Source: Mariprofundaceae bacterium (GTDB taxonomy: Bacteria > Pseudomonadota > Zetaproteobacteria > Mariprofundales > Mariprofundaceae). From it: DNA of 23,622 nucleotides. The DNA is taken from the NCBI GenBank assembly GCA_027018975.1, contig JALUXN010000019.1, positions 1 through 23,622 of the forward strand, given 5' to 3'. Position numbers and translations under genes: made by a program. This document shows, piece by piece, positions 1-7,601 of the stretch. The stretch's first letter is position 1; each line of letters opens with the position of its first letter. Below the pieces are notes generated by a model that saw only the letters and a list, made by a program, of their open reading frames with translations, made no database searches and was not told the origin of the DNA.

Positions 1-1476
1 CCGCTCGGCGTACTCAATCTTGATGAAATCGGCCAGATCGCCATCTTCGCTGAGGCTCTCCAGCCCCTGATAACGGCCGACGCCGTGATCCTCATGCACC
101 ACCGGATCGCCAATGGAGAGCTCAGCCAGCGAGGTGAAAATATCGGCGTGCAGCACCGCACGACTGCGGCTGCGCCGGCGCGGCAGATGCTGGCCGAGCA
201 GCTCACGACCGGTGAGCCAGAGCTGCTTCTCGGCAGGCAGCGCAAAGCCGCAATCGAGATAACCGATGGTGATGCGGTGGCTCGCCCCACCATCCTGCAG
301 GCGCGCTACGGCAGTGATCTCTCTCGCAATACCGCCGCACGCCTCCAGCATCCGCTCCTGCTGCCCCGCGCCGTGGGCCACCAAGGTGAGGCGCCAGCCG
401 GCATCCAGCCTGCGCTGCAGTTCGGTGCGCAGTGCCTTGACCGGCTCCGCGCGGTCGCTGTAGTCGGCCAATGACGGCGCGGCTTCGATCTGTGGCGCGG
501 CGCGCTTGGGCAACGGCCGCGCGCCCGTTTTTGTCTCCACCGCGTAGAGCTCCTGCGGCGCGACAATCGGTTCAGCGCTGGCACGCACCATCTCGAACTG
601 GGCGCGCAACTGCTCACTGAAACGGAGTCGCTGCTCCTCGATGGTGGCGTCACTATAGACCGGCGTCTGCTCCGGCAGGTAATCGGCCAGCCGCGCCATC
701 GCACTGTAGGCGAGCGGCAGCAGCGCCTCGATGCCGGGGTGGGGGCGGCCGGACTGCACGGCGGCGAGCATCGGATGCTGGCGCAGATGCGGGAAACGGG
801 CGCGGAAGGCGGCGATAAAGCGTTCGCAGCCGGCGGCATCGAGAATCACTTCGCGCACCGGCACGGATGTAAAGCTATCGAGGCTGTCGCCGGAGCGCTG
901 GGTTTCGGGATCGAAGTAGCGGATCGAGTCAATATCGTCGCCGAAGAGATCGATGCGCAGCGGTTGCGCTTCGGTCGCCGGCCAGACATCAAACAGCCCG
1001 CCGCGCACAGCAAACTCCCCCTGCGCCAACACCCGCTCGGTGGCAATCAAGCCGGCCTCGACCAATTTCGATTTGAGGCGACTGATATCGAGCGGCATGT
1101 TCAAGCGCAGCTGCCAGACATGCGCGGCGACCGACTCCGGCGGCGCGATACGCTGCAGCCACGCCGGCAGTGCAGTCAGCAGCAGGCCGCGCGGCGTCGG
1201 CGTATTGAGCAGCCGACCAAGGGTAGCAAAGCGCTCGCCGACCACCGCATGGTGCGGCGACACACGATCATACGGCAGCACCTCCCAAGCCGGAAAGCGC
1301 CACAACCGATCCGGCGCATCCTGCAAAAAGAAGGCGAGCTCCTCGACCAGCTGCCGATAACTGCGCAGATCGGGGCAGACATAGACCTGCAACCCATCAC
1401 CGCGCGCCATCTGCGCCAGCCGCCAGGCCAGCCCCCCCTGCCCTGACTGCGCATCCACGCGCTGTGCCGCTCTCAT
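1..1476 (-). CDS. mfd: Transcription-repair coupling factor Mfd, N-terminal part (runs off the window)
   Basis: Mfd is the DNA translocase that removes stalled RNA polymerase from lesions and recruits UvrA. Translating the minus strand gives 492 uninterrupted residues that reach base 1, so the gene is cut by the window edge and not broken. The visible part has the UvrB-like N-terminal region: a 'WEVLPYDRVSPH' stretch near residue 65, a 'GEFAVRGGLFDVWP' stretch near 165, and 'IDLFGDDIDSIRYFD' after it. At its end is the start of the CarD-like RNA-polymerase-interacting domain ('GDPVVHEDHGVGRY', about residues 462-475). The helicase motor and C-terminal domain would lie beyond the left edge. 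E. coli Mfd is 1148 residues. The ATG at 1476 lies one base after the tlyA stop, so the two are probably co-transcribed and translationally coupled. Confidence 0.95.
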   Translation of the reverse strand, partial: MRAAQRVDAQSGQGGLAWRLAQMARGDGLQVYVCPDLRSYRQLVEELAFFLQDAPDRLWRFPAWEVLPYDRVSPHHAVVGERFATLGRLLNTPTPRGLLLTALPAWLQRIAPPESVAAHVWQLRLNMPLDISRLKSKLVEAGLIATERVLAQGEFAVRGGLFDVWPATEAQPLRIDLFGDDIDSIRYFDPETQRSGDSLDSFTSVPVREVILDAAGCERFIAAFRARFPHLRQHPMLAAVQSGRPHPGIEALLPLAYSAMARLADYLPEQTPVYSDATIEEQRLRFSEQLRAQFEMVRASAEPIVAPQELYAVETKTGARPLPKRAAPQIEAAPSLADYSDRAEPVKALRTELQRRLDAGWRLTLVAHGAGQQERMLEACGGIAREITAVARLQDGGASHRITIGYLDCGFALPAEKQLWLTGRELLGQHLPRRRSRSRAVLHADIFTSLAELSIGDPVVHEDHGVGRYQGLESLSEDGDLADFIKIEYAER

Positions 1477-1477
1477 C

Positions 1478-2230
1478 TCAGCCACGGCGGCGCATCACCA
1501 ACAGATATTCGACATTGCCCTTCGGCCCGTGAATGGGAGATTCGACCACGCCCTGCACCATGGCATCGGGCAGCTCGGCGGCAACCATCGCCTGCACCTT
1601 GTCGATCGCCTGCTGGCGCACCGCCGCATCGCGCACCACACCGCGATCGAGCTGATTCGGCGCCACTTCAAACTGCGGCTTGATCAGCGCCACGCACCAG
1701 CCATCCGCCTTCACGAACGGCCACGCAGCGGGCAGCACCTTGGTCAGCGAAATAAAAGAGGTATCGATCACCAGCGCGTCAACCGCCTCGGGAATCAGGT
1801 GGTCATCGAGTTTGCGCACATGGGTCTTCTCCAGATTGATGACCCGCGCATCGTGCTGCAGCCGGTAGTGGAGCTGGCCGCGACCGACATCGACCGCATA
1901 GACCCGCGCCGCACCACGCTGCAGCATCAAGTCGGTAAAACCGCCGGTGGATGCGCCGACATCGAGCACCACCGCACCATCACAGGGCAGAGCAAAATCA
2001 TCGAGCGCCCGCTCCAACTTCAGCGCCCCACGCGAAACATATTTGAGCACCTCGCGCACCGTCACCTCGGCATCGGCCGGGTGATTCATGCCCGCTTTAT
2101 CCGCTTTCTGACCATCGACATAGACGAGGCCGGCCATAATCAGCCGCTGTGCCGCATCCACGGAGTCGGCCAAGTCGCGCGCCACCAGCAGCGCATCGAG
2201 ACGCATTTTTTTGTTGGATTGTTTGGACAT
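1478..2230 (-). CDS. tlyA: TlyA family 2'-O-ribose rRNA methyltransferase
   Basis: This 250-residue protein fits the TlyA/haemolysin A family, which methylates the 2'-OH of a cytidine in 23S rRNA and, in some members, also 16S rRNA, using S-adenosylmethionine. An S4 RNA-binding domain occupies about residues 9-66. A FtsJ-like Rossmann domain follows, with the SAM loop 'VLDVGASTGGFTD' at 88-100. The K-D-K-E catalytic tetrad is visible as K71, D156, K184 and E241. The protein ends soon after the last glutamate, which resembles the shorter TlyA class I (23S only); that subtype is inference. Despite the historic name, there is no reason to call it a haemolysin. It lies 30 bases downstream of dxs and one base upstream of mfd, on the same strand. 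Confidence 0.93.
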   Translation of the reverse strand: MSKQSNKKMRLDALLVARDLADSVDAAQRLIMAGLVYVDGQKADKAGMNHPADAEVTVREVLKYVSRGALKLERALDDFALPCDGAVVLDVGASTGGFTDLMLQRGAARVYAVDVGRGQLHYRLQHDARVINLEKTHVRKLDDHLIPEAVDALVIDTSFISLTKVLPAAWPFVKADGWCVALIKPQFEVAPNQLDRGVVRDAAVRQQAIDKVQAMVAAELPDAMVQGVVESPIHGPKGNVEYLLVMRRRG

Positions 2231-2260
2231 AACGGAAATCAGTGCGGCAAACAGGCTGTG

Positions 2261-4117
2261 TCAGCAGTCGCGCAGTGCCCGCAGAATCGCATCGGCATCC
2301 AAGCCCAGATCGCGCAGAATCTCCGCCTGCGAGCCATGCGCGGGAAAAGCGTCGGGCATGGCGAGGTGGATGAAGCGACCGCGCCAACCGCTGCGATAGG
2401 CGAGCAACCCAATCGCTTCGCCGACACCTCCGCTGGCGACCCCCTCCTCGACCACCACCAACGGCTTATCCGCCGGCAGATGTTGCAGAATCGCCACTTC
2501 ATCCAGCGGTTTGACAAAGCGTAGGTTGAGCAGCGCAAAATCGCGCTGGGCGGATGCGGCAAGGCGCTCCACCGCCTGTTTGGCATCCATCACACGACTG
2601 CCAACGGCAACCACCAGCCCCGCATCGCCGCCCTGCAGCAGCTCGCTCGCTCCCACCGGCAGCACCGCCGGCTTGTGCAGCGCGGCACCATAACCGTTGC
2701 CGCGCGGATAGCGGATGGCGACCGGTCCAGCGATGGTGAGCGCGGTGGCCAGCATATCCTGCAGCTCGCGCTCATCCTTGGGCGCCATCACCGTCATGTT
2801 GGGCAGATTGCGCATAAAGGCGATATCGAACATGCCGGTATGGGTCGCCCCGTCAGCACCGACAATGCCGGCGCGATCCATGCAGAAGGTGACCGGCAGA
2901 TTCTGAATGCAGATGTCATGAATGATCTGGTCGTAAGCGCGCTGCATGAAGGTGGAGTAGATCGCCACGAAGGGGCGTTTGCCGGCCACCGCCAAGCCGC
3001 CGGCAAAGGTGACGGCATGCTGTTCGGCGATGCCGACATCGAAACAGCGCTCGGGGTGGCGACGGGCGAAGCGGTTCAGACCCGTGCCGGCCGGCATAGC
3101 AGCGGTGATGGCGACAATGCGATCATCGTCATCGGCCAGATCGGCGAGCGTGTCGGCGAAGACTTCGGTGAAACTGGGCGGCAGGTCGGTGCGTTTGTGC
3201 GGCTTGCCGGTCTGCAGATTGTATGGCCCCAAGCCGTGCCAAGTCTCCGGATCCTCTTCAGCCGGCGAGTAGCCGAGCCCCTTCTTGGTGATGGTGTGCA
3301 GGATCACCGGCCCCTCGAGCGATTTACAGTTGCTCAGGGTGGGCAGCAGGTGACCAAAATCGTGGCCATCGATCGGGCCGATATAGCGGAAGCCCATCTC
3401 CTCGAAGAGGGTGCCGGGGGTGATCATCCCCTTCACATGCTCCTCGACCCGCTTGGCCGCATCGAGCGCACCGGGCAGTTTCTCGAGGAGGCGCCGCGCC
3501 GTATCTTTGGCCTGCGCATAGGGGCGACCGGTGATAATGCGCGCCAGATAGGAGGACATCGCCCCCACATTCGGCGCGATCGACATCTCGTTATCGTTAA
3601 GGATCACCAGCAGCCGGTTGTTGCGTGCGCCGGCGTGATTGAGCGCTTCAAAGGCCATACCGCCGGTGAGCGCACCATCGCCAATCACCGCGACAACATG
3701 GCTCTGCTCGTTGCTCAGATCGCGTCCGCAAGCCATGCCGTAGGCGGCGGAGATGGAGGTGGAAGCGTGACCGGCGCCGAAGACATCGTGCTCCGACTCA
3801 GCGCGTTTGGTGAAGCCGCACAGCCCGCCATATTGGCGTATAGTCGGCATGCCGGCGAGGCGGCCGGTGAGGATTTTGTGCGGGTAAGCCTGATGACCGA
3901 CATCCCAAACGATCTTGTCGCGCGGCGAATCGAACAGGTAGTGCAGGGCGATGGTCAGCTCCACCACGCCGAGACCGGCGCCGAGGTGGCCGCCGATGGG
4001 CGCCAGCGTTTCGATCAGATATTGACGCATCTCATCGGCAAGCTCCGGCAGCTGATCTTCATACAGCGCCTTCAAATCGGCCGTGCCGCGGATGCGTTCC
4101 AACATGGGGTAGCTCAC
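2261..4117 (-). CDS. dxs: 1-deoxy-D-xylulose-5-phosphate synthase
   Basis: DXS condenses pyruvate and glyceraldehyde-3-phosphate in a thiamine-diphosphate-dependent reaction, the first step of the MEP isoprenoid pathway. The 618-residue product has the N-terminal 'WDVGHQAYPHKILTGR' motif (71-86), the ThDP/Mg site 'GDGALTGGMAFEA' (147-159) with 'ILNDNEMSI' (172-180), and the transketolase pyrimidine-binding part with 'GIAEQHAVTFAGGLA'. I chose the GTG at 4117, giving MSYPMLERI. That start looks like other DXS N-termini, and a GA-rich ribosome-binding stretch lies just upstream. The GTG overlaps the ispA stop by one base (TAGTG). The alternative is ATG at 4105. A 488-residue plus-strand frame covering this gene is a shadow. 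Confidence 0.97.
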   Translation of the reverse strand: MSYPMLERIRGTADLKALYEDQLPELADEMRQYLIETLAPIGGHLGAGLGVVELTIALHYLFDSPRDKIVWDVGHQAYPHKILTGRLAGMPTIRQYGGLCGFTKRAESEHDVFGAGHASTSISAAYGMACGRDLSNEQSHVVAVIGDGALTGGMAFEALNHAGARNNRLLVILNDNEMSIAPNVGAMSSYLARIITGRPYAQAKDTARRLLEKLPGALDAAKRVEEHVKGMITPGTLFEEMGFRYIGPIDGHDFGHLLPTLSNCKSLEGPVILHTITKKGLGYSPAEEDPETWHGLGPYNLQTGKPHKRTDLPPSFTEVFADTLADLADDDDRIVAITAAMPAGTGLNRFARRHPERCFDVGIAEQHAVTFAGGLAVAGKRPFVAIYSTFMQRAYDQIIHDICIQNLPVTFCMDRAGIVGADGATHTGMFDIAFMRNLPNMTVMAPKDERELQDMLATALTIAGPVAIRYPRGNGYGAALHKPAVLPVGASELLQGGDAGLVVAVGSRVMDAKQAVERLAASAQRDFALLNLRFVKPLDEVAILQHLPADKPLVVVEEGVASGGVGEAIGLLAYRSGWRGRFIHLAMPDAFPAHGSQAEILRDLGLDADAILRALRDC

Positions 4118-5046
4118 TACTTCTCTCTCTCTTTGATGTAATCCGCCAACTGTAGCAGATCTGCAGCGGATTGCTTGACGTGGGGCTCGGCATGGTCGTC
4201 GGCCGCCCGTTGCAACGGCGCGCACGCCTCCACCGCCATGGCGTGCATCTCATCGGCCAATTCGCGCGCGCGCGGCAGGCCGAGCAGCGAGACATAGGTC
4301 GCCTTGTTCTGCGCCGCATCCTTGCCGGCACTCTTGCCCAGCGCGGCGGAGGAGGCGGTGACATCGAGAATATCATCGGCGATTTGAAAGAGCAGCCCGA
4401 CCGCCTTGCCATAACGCGAACAGGCGGCCAGCTGCGCATCATCCGCGCCGGCGATCCGCGCACCCGCCTCACAGCTCCAGCGCAGCAGCGCGCCGGTTTT
4501 GTGCAGATGAATCCGCTCCACGGCGAGGATATCGATCCCCTCGCCATCCTGCTCCGCCGCCATATCGAGCATCTGCCCGCCCACCATGCCACGACAGCCG
4601 GCGGCAATGGTGAGGCTGTGCAACAGCTGACAGCACAACTCGGAATCGAGAGGGCTTGCGGCCAACCACTCATAGGCCAGCGACTGCAGCGCATCGCCGG
4701 CCAGCACAGCGGTCGCCTCGTCAAACTGCTTGTGACAGGTCGGCTGACCACGGCGCAGGTCGTCGTCATCCATGCAGGGGAGATCGTCGTGGATCAGGGA
4801 GTAGGTGTGCATCGCCTCGATCGCCATCGCCGCCGGCATCGCCTGGGCAGGGTCACGCCCGCCGCACGCCGCATAGCAGGTCAACAGCAACGCCGGGCGC
4901 ACCCGTTTGCCACCGGCAAGCAGCGAATAACGCATCGCCGCCAGCAGCCGCTCGGCGACCAGCGGGGCACGCTGATCCAGCTCGGCAGTCAGCGCCGCCT
5001 CCAGCCGGGTGGCATAGCGCAATAGCATCTCGGGTGTGGCGCTCAT
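4117..5046 (-). CDS. ispA: Farnesyl diphosphate synthase (short-chain polyprenyl synthetase)
   Basis: This trans-prenyltransferase of 309 residues adds isopentenyl units to DMAPP/GPP to make C15 farnesyl diphosphate, the precursor of undecaprenyl phosphate and quinone side chains. The 'GGKRVRP' substrate-binding motif is at 45-51. The first aspartate-rich motif, 'DDLPCMDDDDLRRG' at 87-100, has the insertion typical of bacterial type FPP synthases. The second, 'DDILD', is at 224-228. Chain length (C15 rather than C10 or C20) is inferred from family and context. Its ATG directly follows the xseB TAG, and its own TAG overlaps the GTG of dxs, so xseB-ispA-dxs is a tightly coupled operon, an arrangement common in proteobacteria. 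Confidence 0.95.
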   Translation of the reverse strand: MSATPEMLLRYATRLEAALTAELDQRAPLVAERLLAAMRYSLLAGGKRVRPALLLTCYAACGGRDPAQAMPAAMAIEAMHTYSLIHDDLPCMDDDDLRRGQPTCHKQFDEATAVLAGDALQSLAYEWLAASPLDSELCCQLLHSLTIAAGCRGMVGGQMLDMAAEQDGEGIDILAVERIHLHKTGALLRWSCEAGARIAGADDAQLAACSRYGKAVGLLFQIADDILDVTASSAALGKSAGKDAAQNKATYVSLLGLPRARELADEMHAMAVEACAPLQRAADDHAEPHVKQSAADLLQLADYIKEREK

Positions 5047-5262
5047 CTAGTCGCGCGCATCCTCATCGAGCAGCTGCAAGCGCTGTTCGGCATGATCAAG
5101 CAGCGCCTCGCAGCGACGGGAGAGTTTTACCCCCCGCTCAAATGCCGCCACACTCTCCTCCAGCGGCAGCTCGCCCGACTCCAGCTTCTCCACCAGCGCC
5201 GTCAAGCCCTGCAACGCCTCCTCAAACGAGAGGTTCTCGGTCTCCTGTTCGCTGCTGCTCAT
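5047..5262 (-). CDS. xseB: Exodeoxyribonuclease VII small subunit
   Basis: XseB is the small helical subunit that, in several copies, assembles with XseA to form exonuclease VII, which degrades single-stranded DNA. The 71-residue product matches the family along its length: 'LSFEEALQGLTALVEKLESG', then 'LPLEESVAAFERGVKL', then 'CEALLDHAEQRLQ'. xseA is not in the window, which is normal. The start is uncertain. A GTG at 5274 in the same frame would add four residues, but its only purine-rich stretch abuts it directly. The ATG at 5262 is preceded by AAGG and GGAG. It appears to be the first gene of the xseB-ispA-dxs-tlyA-mfd run. Confidence 0.92.
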   Translation of the reverse strand: MSSSEQETENLSFEEALQGLTALVEKLESGELPLEESVAAFERGVKLSRRCEALLDHAEQRLQLLDEDARD

Positions 5263-5316
5263 CGCTCCATTCACCTTCCGTCAACGATTTGGAGCGACAA
5301 GTCACGCCCCCGATCC

Positions 5317-5349
5317 GGTCAACCCTAGGTGGTCAACCGATGGGGTCAA
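5317..5349. repeat. Three direct GGTCAA repeats upstream of xseB
   Basis: GGTCAA occurs at 5317-5322, 5331-5336 and 5344-5349, read as TTGACC on the strand transcribed toward xseB. The steps are 14 and 13 bases. One copy could act as a -35 element (for example TTGACC, 16 bases, TAGGGT), while the repeated form could be a regulator site. No function can be assigned from the sequence alone. Confidence 0.3.
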
Positions 5350-5366
5350 TCACTTCACCTTGTGCG

Positions 5367-5381
5367 CTATCCTCTGGATAG
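5367..5381 (-). other. Small hairpin after the permease gene
   Basis: CTATCC (5367-5372) and GGATAG (5376-5381) form a perfect 6-base stem with a 3-base loop, ten bases beyond the stop of the permease gene on the minus strand. No T tract follows, so it is not a canonical intrinsic terminator. It may still separate the permease transcript from the xseB operon. Confidence 0.25.
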
Positions 5382-5390
5382 GGTGTAAAC

Positions 5391-6059
5391 TCACCGATCG
5401 GATTTCGCCATGTGATTCATCAGCAGCACCGTGACCATGCAGGCGGAGAAGCTGGATGCCACGATCATATAGAGCACCGTCACCTGCGCCACTGCCGCGT
5501 CGATGGCCGAGGCACCGGCGAGAATCATGCCGACAAAAATGCCCGGCATATGCACCAGCCCCACCAGCCGTAGCGTATCGAGGGTCGGAATCATCGCCAT
5601 GCGCGCGCCCTCTCCGAATGCGCCGCCCGACTTCATCCGCTCGAGCATAATCGAGATGGCGTTCATGCCATTGGCGGCGATCATGCTGCCGAGCGGAATC
5701 AACGCCCGGGTATCACTATGGATAGCCCCCCCGAATGCCAGCCATGGCAACGTAAGCGCACAGGCCACCATCAATCCGGCACTGCAAGCCAACCACGACT
5801 GCCGCCGCCCGTCATAATGACTGGCGCTGTTGTGACCGGCGAGCAGACAGAAAAAAGCGATCAACGCCGCCTGTGCCGCCACGGATGAGATATCAAAAAT
5901 CCAGTGCAGCACAAAGGCCAGCCCGAGCAGCTGCAACAGTCCACGCGCCGAAGCGTAGAGCATCCGCCGGGAGAGCCCCAATTCAGCCCGATGCGCCCAC
6001 AACGCCACCCCCGCCAACAAGAGCCAGGCGACCAGTAGTTTGACTAACGTGTCGAGCAT
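5391..6059 (-). CDS. FetB/UPF0014-type ABC transporter permease, no ATPase beside it
   Basis: The 222-residue product is a polytopic membrane protein with about seven hydrophobic segments. Its C-terminal half carries the signature layout of the UPF0014/FetB (YbbM) family. This includes 'LIPLGSMIAANGMNAISIMLERM' (in two parts near residues 118-140), then 'IPTLDTLRLVGLVHMPGIF' and 'GMILAGASAIDAA'. E. coli FetB pairs with the ATPase FetA and is implicated in iron homeostasis and oxidative stress; I infer a similar metal or stress role here. The usual ATPase gene is absent on either side. The start was set at ATG 6059; an in-frame TTG at 6080 would add seven residues. No clear ribosome-binding site precedes either start. 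Confidence 0.75.
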   Translation of the reverse strand: MLDTLVKLLVAWLLLAGVALWAHRAELGLSRRMLYASARGLLQLLGLAFVLHWIFDISSVAAQAALIAFFCLLAGHNSASHYDGRRQSWLACSAGLMVACALTLPWLAFGGAIHSDTRALIPLGSMIAANGMNAISIMLERMKSGGAFGEGARMAMIPTLDTLRLVGLVHMPGIFVGMILAGASAIDAAVAQVTVLYMIVASSFSACMVTVLLMNHMAKSDR

Positions 6060-6119
6060 GGCCGGATCAATGCATCGCAACCCGCGGCGATCATTGGCTG
6101 TGCCGGAAGGTCTGTGATT

Positions 6120-6392
6120 TTACTGGCCAGCGATCGCTTTTTTGGCTTTGGTCGCGCCCTCTTTGGCGTAGTCGGCAGCCTGTTCACCCAAGGCTTTGCC
6201 TTTGTCGATGAGCTGTTTGCCCTGCTCTTTGATGGTGTCGATACCGGCATCGACCGGGCTCTGCTGCAGGCCAACCTTCTCCAGCACACTCTCTTCGGCA
6301 AACGGGTTGGCGAAGGGCGGGCGGTGATGGTAACTGTTGATGCCGACCCATGCGGCGACGGTGATGATGATCAGCGTAAGCATAAACTTCAT
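6120..6392 (-). CDS. Small membrane-anchored helical protein of unknown function
   Basis: This encodes 90 residues. An N-terminal hydrophobic segment (about 3-19) could be a membrane anchor or uncleaved signal. A short proline- and histidine-containing linker follows. Residues from about 58 to the end are a lysine/alanine/glutamate-rich amphipathic helix with loosely repeated 'K-G-K-A-L-G-E-Q-A' and 'K-E-G-A-T-K-A-K-K' units, reminiscent of LEA-like or apolipoprotein-like helices. The ATG at 6392 has an AGGA ribosome-binding stretch at suitable distance. I do not recognise a named family. It lies 60 bases upstream of the permease gene on the same strand and may be co-transcribed with it. Confidence 0.65.
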   Translation of the reverse strand: MKFMLTLIIITVAAWVGINSYHHRPPFANPFAEESVLEKVGLQQSPVDAGIDTIKEQGKQLIDKGKALGEQAADYAKEGATKAKKAIAGQ

Positions 6393-6459
6393 TTGGATTC
6401 CTGCCTTGATGGTTGGGATGGGATTGGGCTGCTCAGTGTGGTGTGCACGAATTGGGGCG

Positions 6460-6954
6460 TCAATGACTTGTTGCCTTGGCTACGAGTGTGAGGTGGGTCG
6501 CCTGCGCAGGGGGTTGGGTGATTTCGATTGTAAAAATCGGCGCGGCAGCTGCGGGGATCTGTCGGCGTGGGATGGCCAACTGTGGCTCGCGCAGCTGTGT
6601 GGTGAGGGGAGTATGCGGGTCGTCAAACAGGGTGACGACAATATTGGGGGTTGGTTGACTGCAAGCGAGCAGATTTTTGATCCGGCCGCGAATCAGGAGC
6701 GACGATTGCGCGTGCGCATGGCGCTGCCACTGCATAGTTGCGTCGGTGATCAGCCAATCTCGATCGCGCGGCTCAAGCGCGATACCGAGCGTACAGAGCT
6801 GACTGCGCACCCAGCGATTATCAAGCCAGGCGCTGCGATGCATCGAAAAGCCAGCAATGACAAGGATACCGAGCAGCACCATCAACCACGGCAAGAGTCC
6901 ATGTTCCGGCGCTGCGGCCGGCGGCGATGGCGGTGTCGTGTCTGGCGAGCCCAT
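6460..6954 (-). CDS. DUF3426-like single-pass membrane protein lacking the zinc-ribbon part
   Basis: The 164-residue product has a proline/alanine-rich N-terminus, one transmembrane helix at about 20-38 ('LLPWLMVLLGILVIAGF'), and a predicted beta-rich extracytoplasmic domain. The C-terminal layout resembles the DUF3426 domain: 'W-L-I-T-D-A', then 'SSLLIRGRIKNLLACSQPTPNIVVTLFDD' (in parts), then 'TQLREPQLAIP' and a closing beta strand. That domain is often fused behind an MJ0042-type zinc ribbon. No CxxC pairs are present here, so this is a short form. The ATG at 6954 is used; only a weak GAGTAA ribosome-binding stretch precedes it. Function is unknown. Confidence 0.6.
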   Translation of the reverse strand: MGSPDTTPPSPPAAAPEHGLLPWLMVLLGILVIAGFSMHRSAWLDNRWVRSQLCTLGIALEPRDRDWLITDATMQWQRHAHAQSSLLIRGRIKNLLACSQPTPNIVVTLFDDPHTPLTTQLREPQLAIPRRQIPAAAAPIFTIEITQPPAQATHLTLVAKATSH

Positions 6955-7016
6955 AGCGCGTTACTCTGTTCAGCCGCGCAGACTCTAACAACTCCCATGG
7001 CATACAACTCTATGCA

Positions 7017-7601
7017 TCAAGAGCGAACAAATTGCATGAGTGGTGCATAATCCCCGCAATCCGCTGCTTGAAGCGCACGAATATACGCTGAACGCATATC
7101 GCCCGAAGCAACAAGACCGACTCCTCCCCAGCTAAAACGCGGGCGGTTTAATTTTCGTTCCAGCAACACATCAGCCATCAACCGCGCATGCCTGCCATTA
7201 CCATTGGAAAACGGGTGAATGGCAACCAGCCTGTGATGCAAGCGGGCTGCAATTTCGTCAGGAGGAAATGTTGCTTGCGCAATCCAGTAAGCAACATCAT
7301 CGCATAGTTGACGCAGTTCAATACCGATCATTTCCCGCGCTACGCCGATATTTTTGTTACTGGTTCGATATTCACCCGCCCATTTCCACACATGACCGAA
7401 CATCCGCTTATGGAGCTGTCTGATATACTGCTGATTCAGCATATCCTTTTCCCGCCCGCCAAACGCCCAGGCTGCGGCCTGTTGAATATTTTGCTGCTCG
7501 AAAATATTCAGCTCTTTCATGGTTGCAACATGCGTCAGCTTCAGGCCTGCAGCCTCATCAGGGTCTAATGGCGTAGCGCCATCTGCATATTCAGGTTTCA
7601 T
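7017..7601 (-). CDS. Fic-domain protein, 'mobile mystery protein B' type (probable toxin)
   Basis: Fic enzymes usually transfer AMP (sometimes other phosphate-containing groups) to hydroxyl side chains of target proteins. The 194-residue product begins 'MKPEYADGATPLDPDEAAGL', the characteristic N-terminus of the TIGR02613 'mobile mystery protein B' family. A flap region sits near residues 76-90 ('GEYRTSNKNIGV'). The Fic core motif HPFSNGNGRHAR is at 129-140. The catalytic His (H129), the anion-hole glycines, R137 and R140 are present. The metal-binding Asp/Glu is replaced by N133. No (S/T)xxxE(G/N) inhibitory motif is visible inside this protein. ATG 7601 was chosen because AGAG lies 8-9 bases upstream and the family N-terminus begins there. 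It overlaps the 3' end of the HTH gene by 11 bases, typical of a coupled two-gene module. Confidence 0.9.
   Translation of the reverse strand: MKPEYADGATPLDPDEAAGLKLTHVATMKELNIFEQQNIQQAAAWAFGGREKDMLNQQYIRQLHKRMFGHVWKWAGEYRTSNKNIGVAREMIGIELRQLCDDVAYWIAQATFPPDEIAARLHHRLVAIHPFSNGNGRHARLMADVLLERKLNRPRFSWGGVGLVASGDMRSAYIRALQAADCGDYAPLMQFVRS

Noticed and set aside
85..1446. Plus-strand frames (85-474, 739-1446) in the left end
   Set aside because: They lie opposite the continuous mfd coding frame, which shows convincing Mfd motifs throughout.
1478..2230. TlyA as a haemolysin
   Set aside because: The name is historic; the S4 plus FtsJ-like architecture and K-D-K-E residues show an rRNA methyltransferase.
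2675..4141. 488-residue plus-strand open frame opposite dxs
   Set aside because: It is fully antisense to a clear dxs gene, has no recognisable domain, and is a by-product of the high-GC codon pattern.
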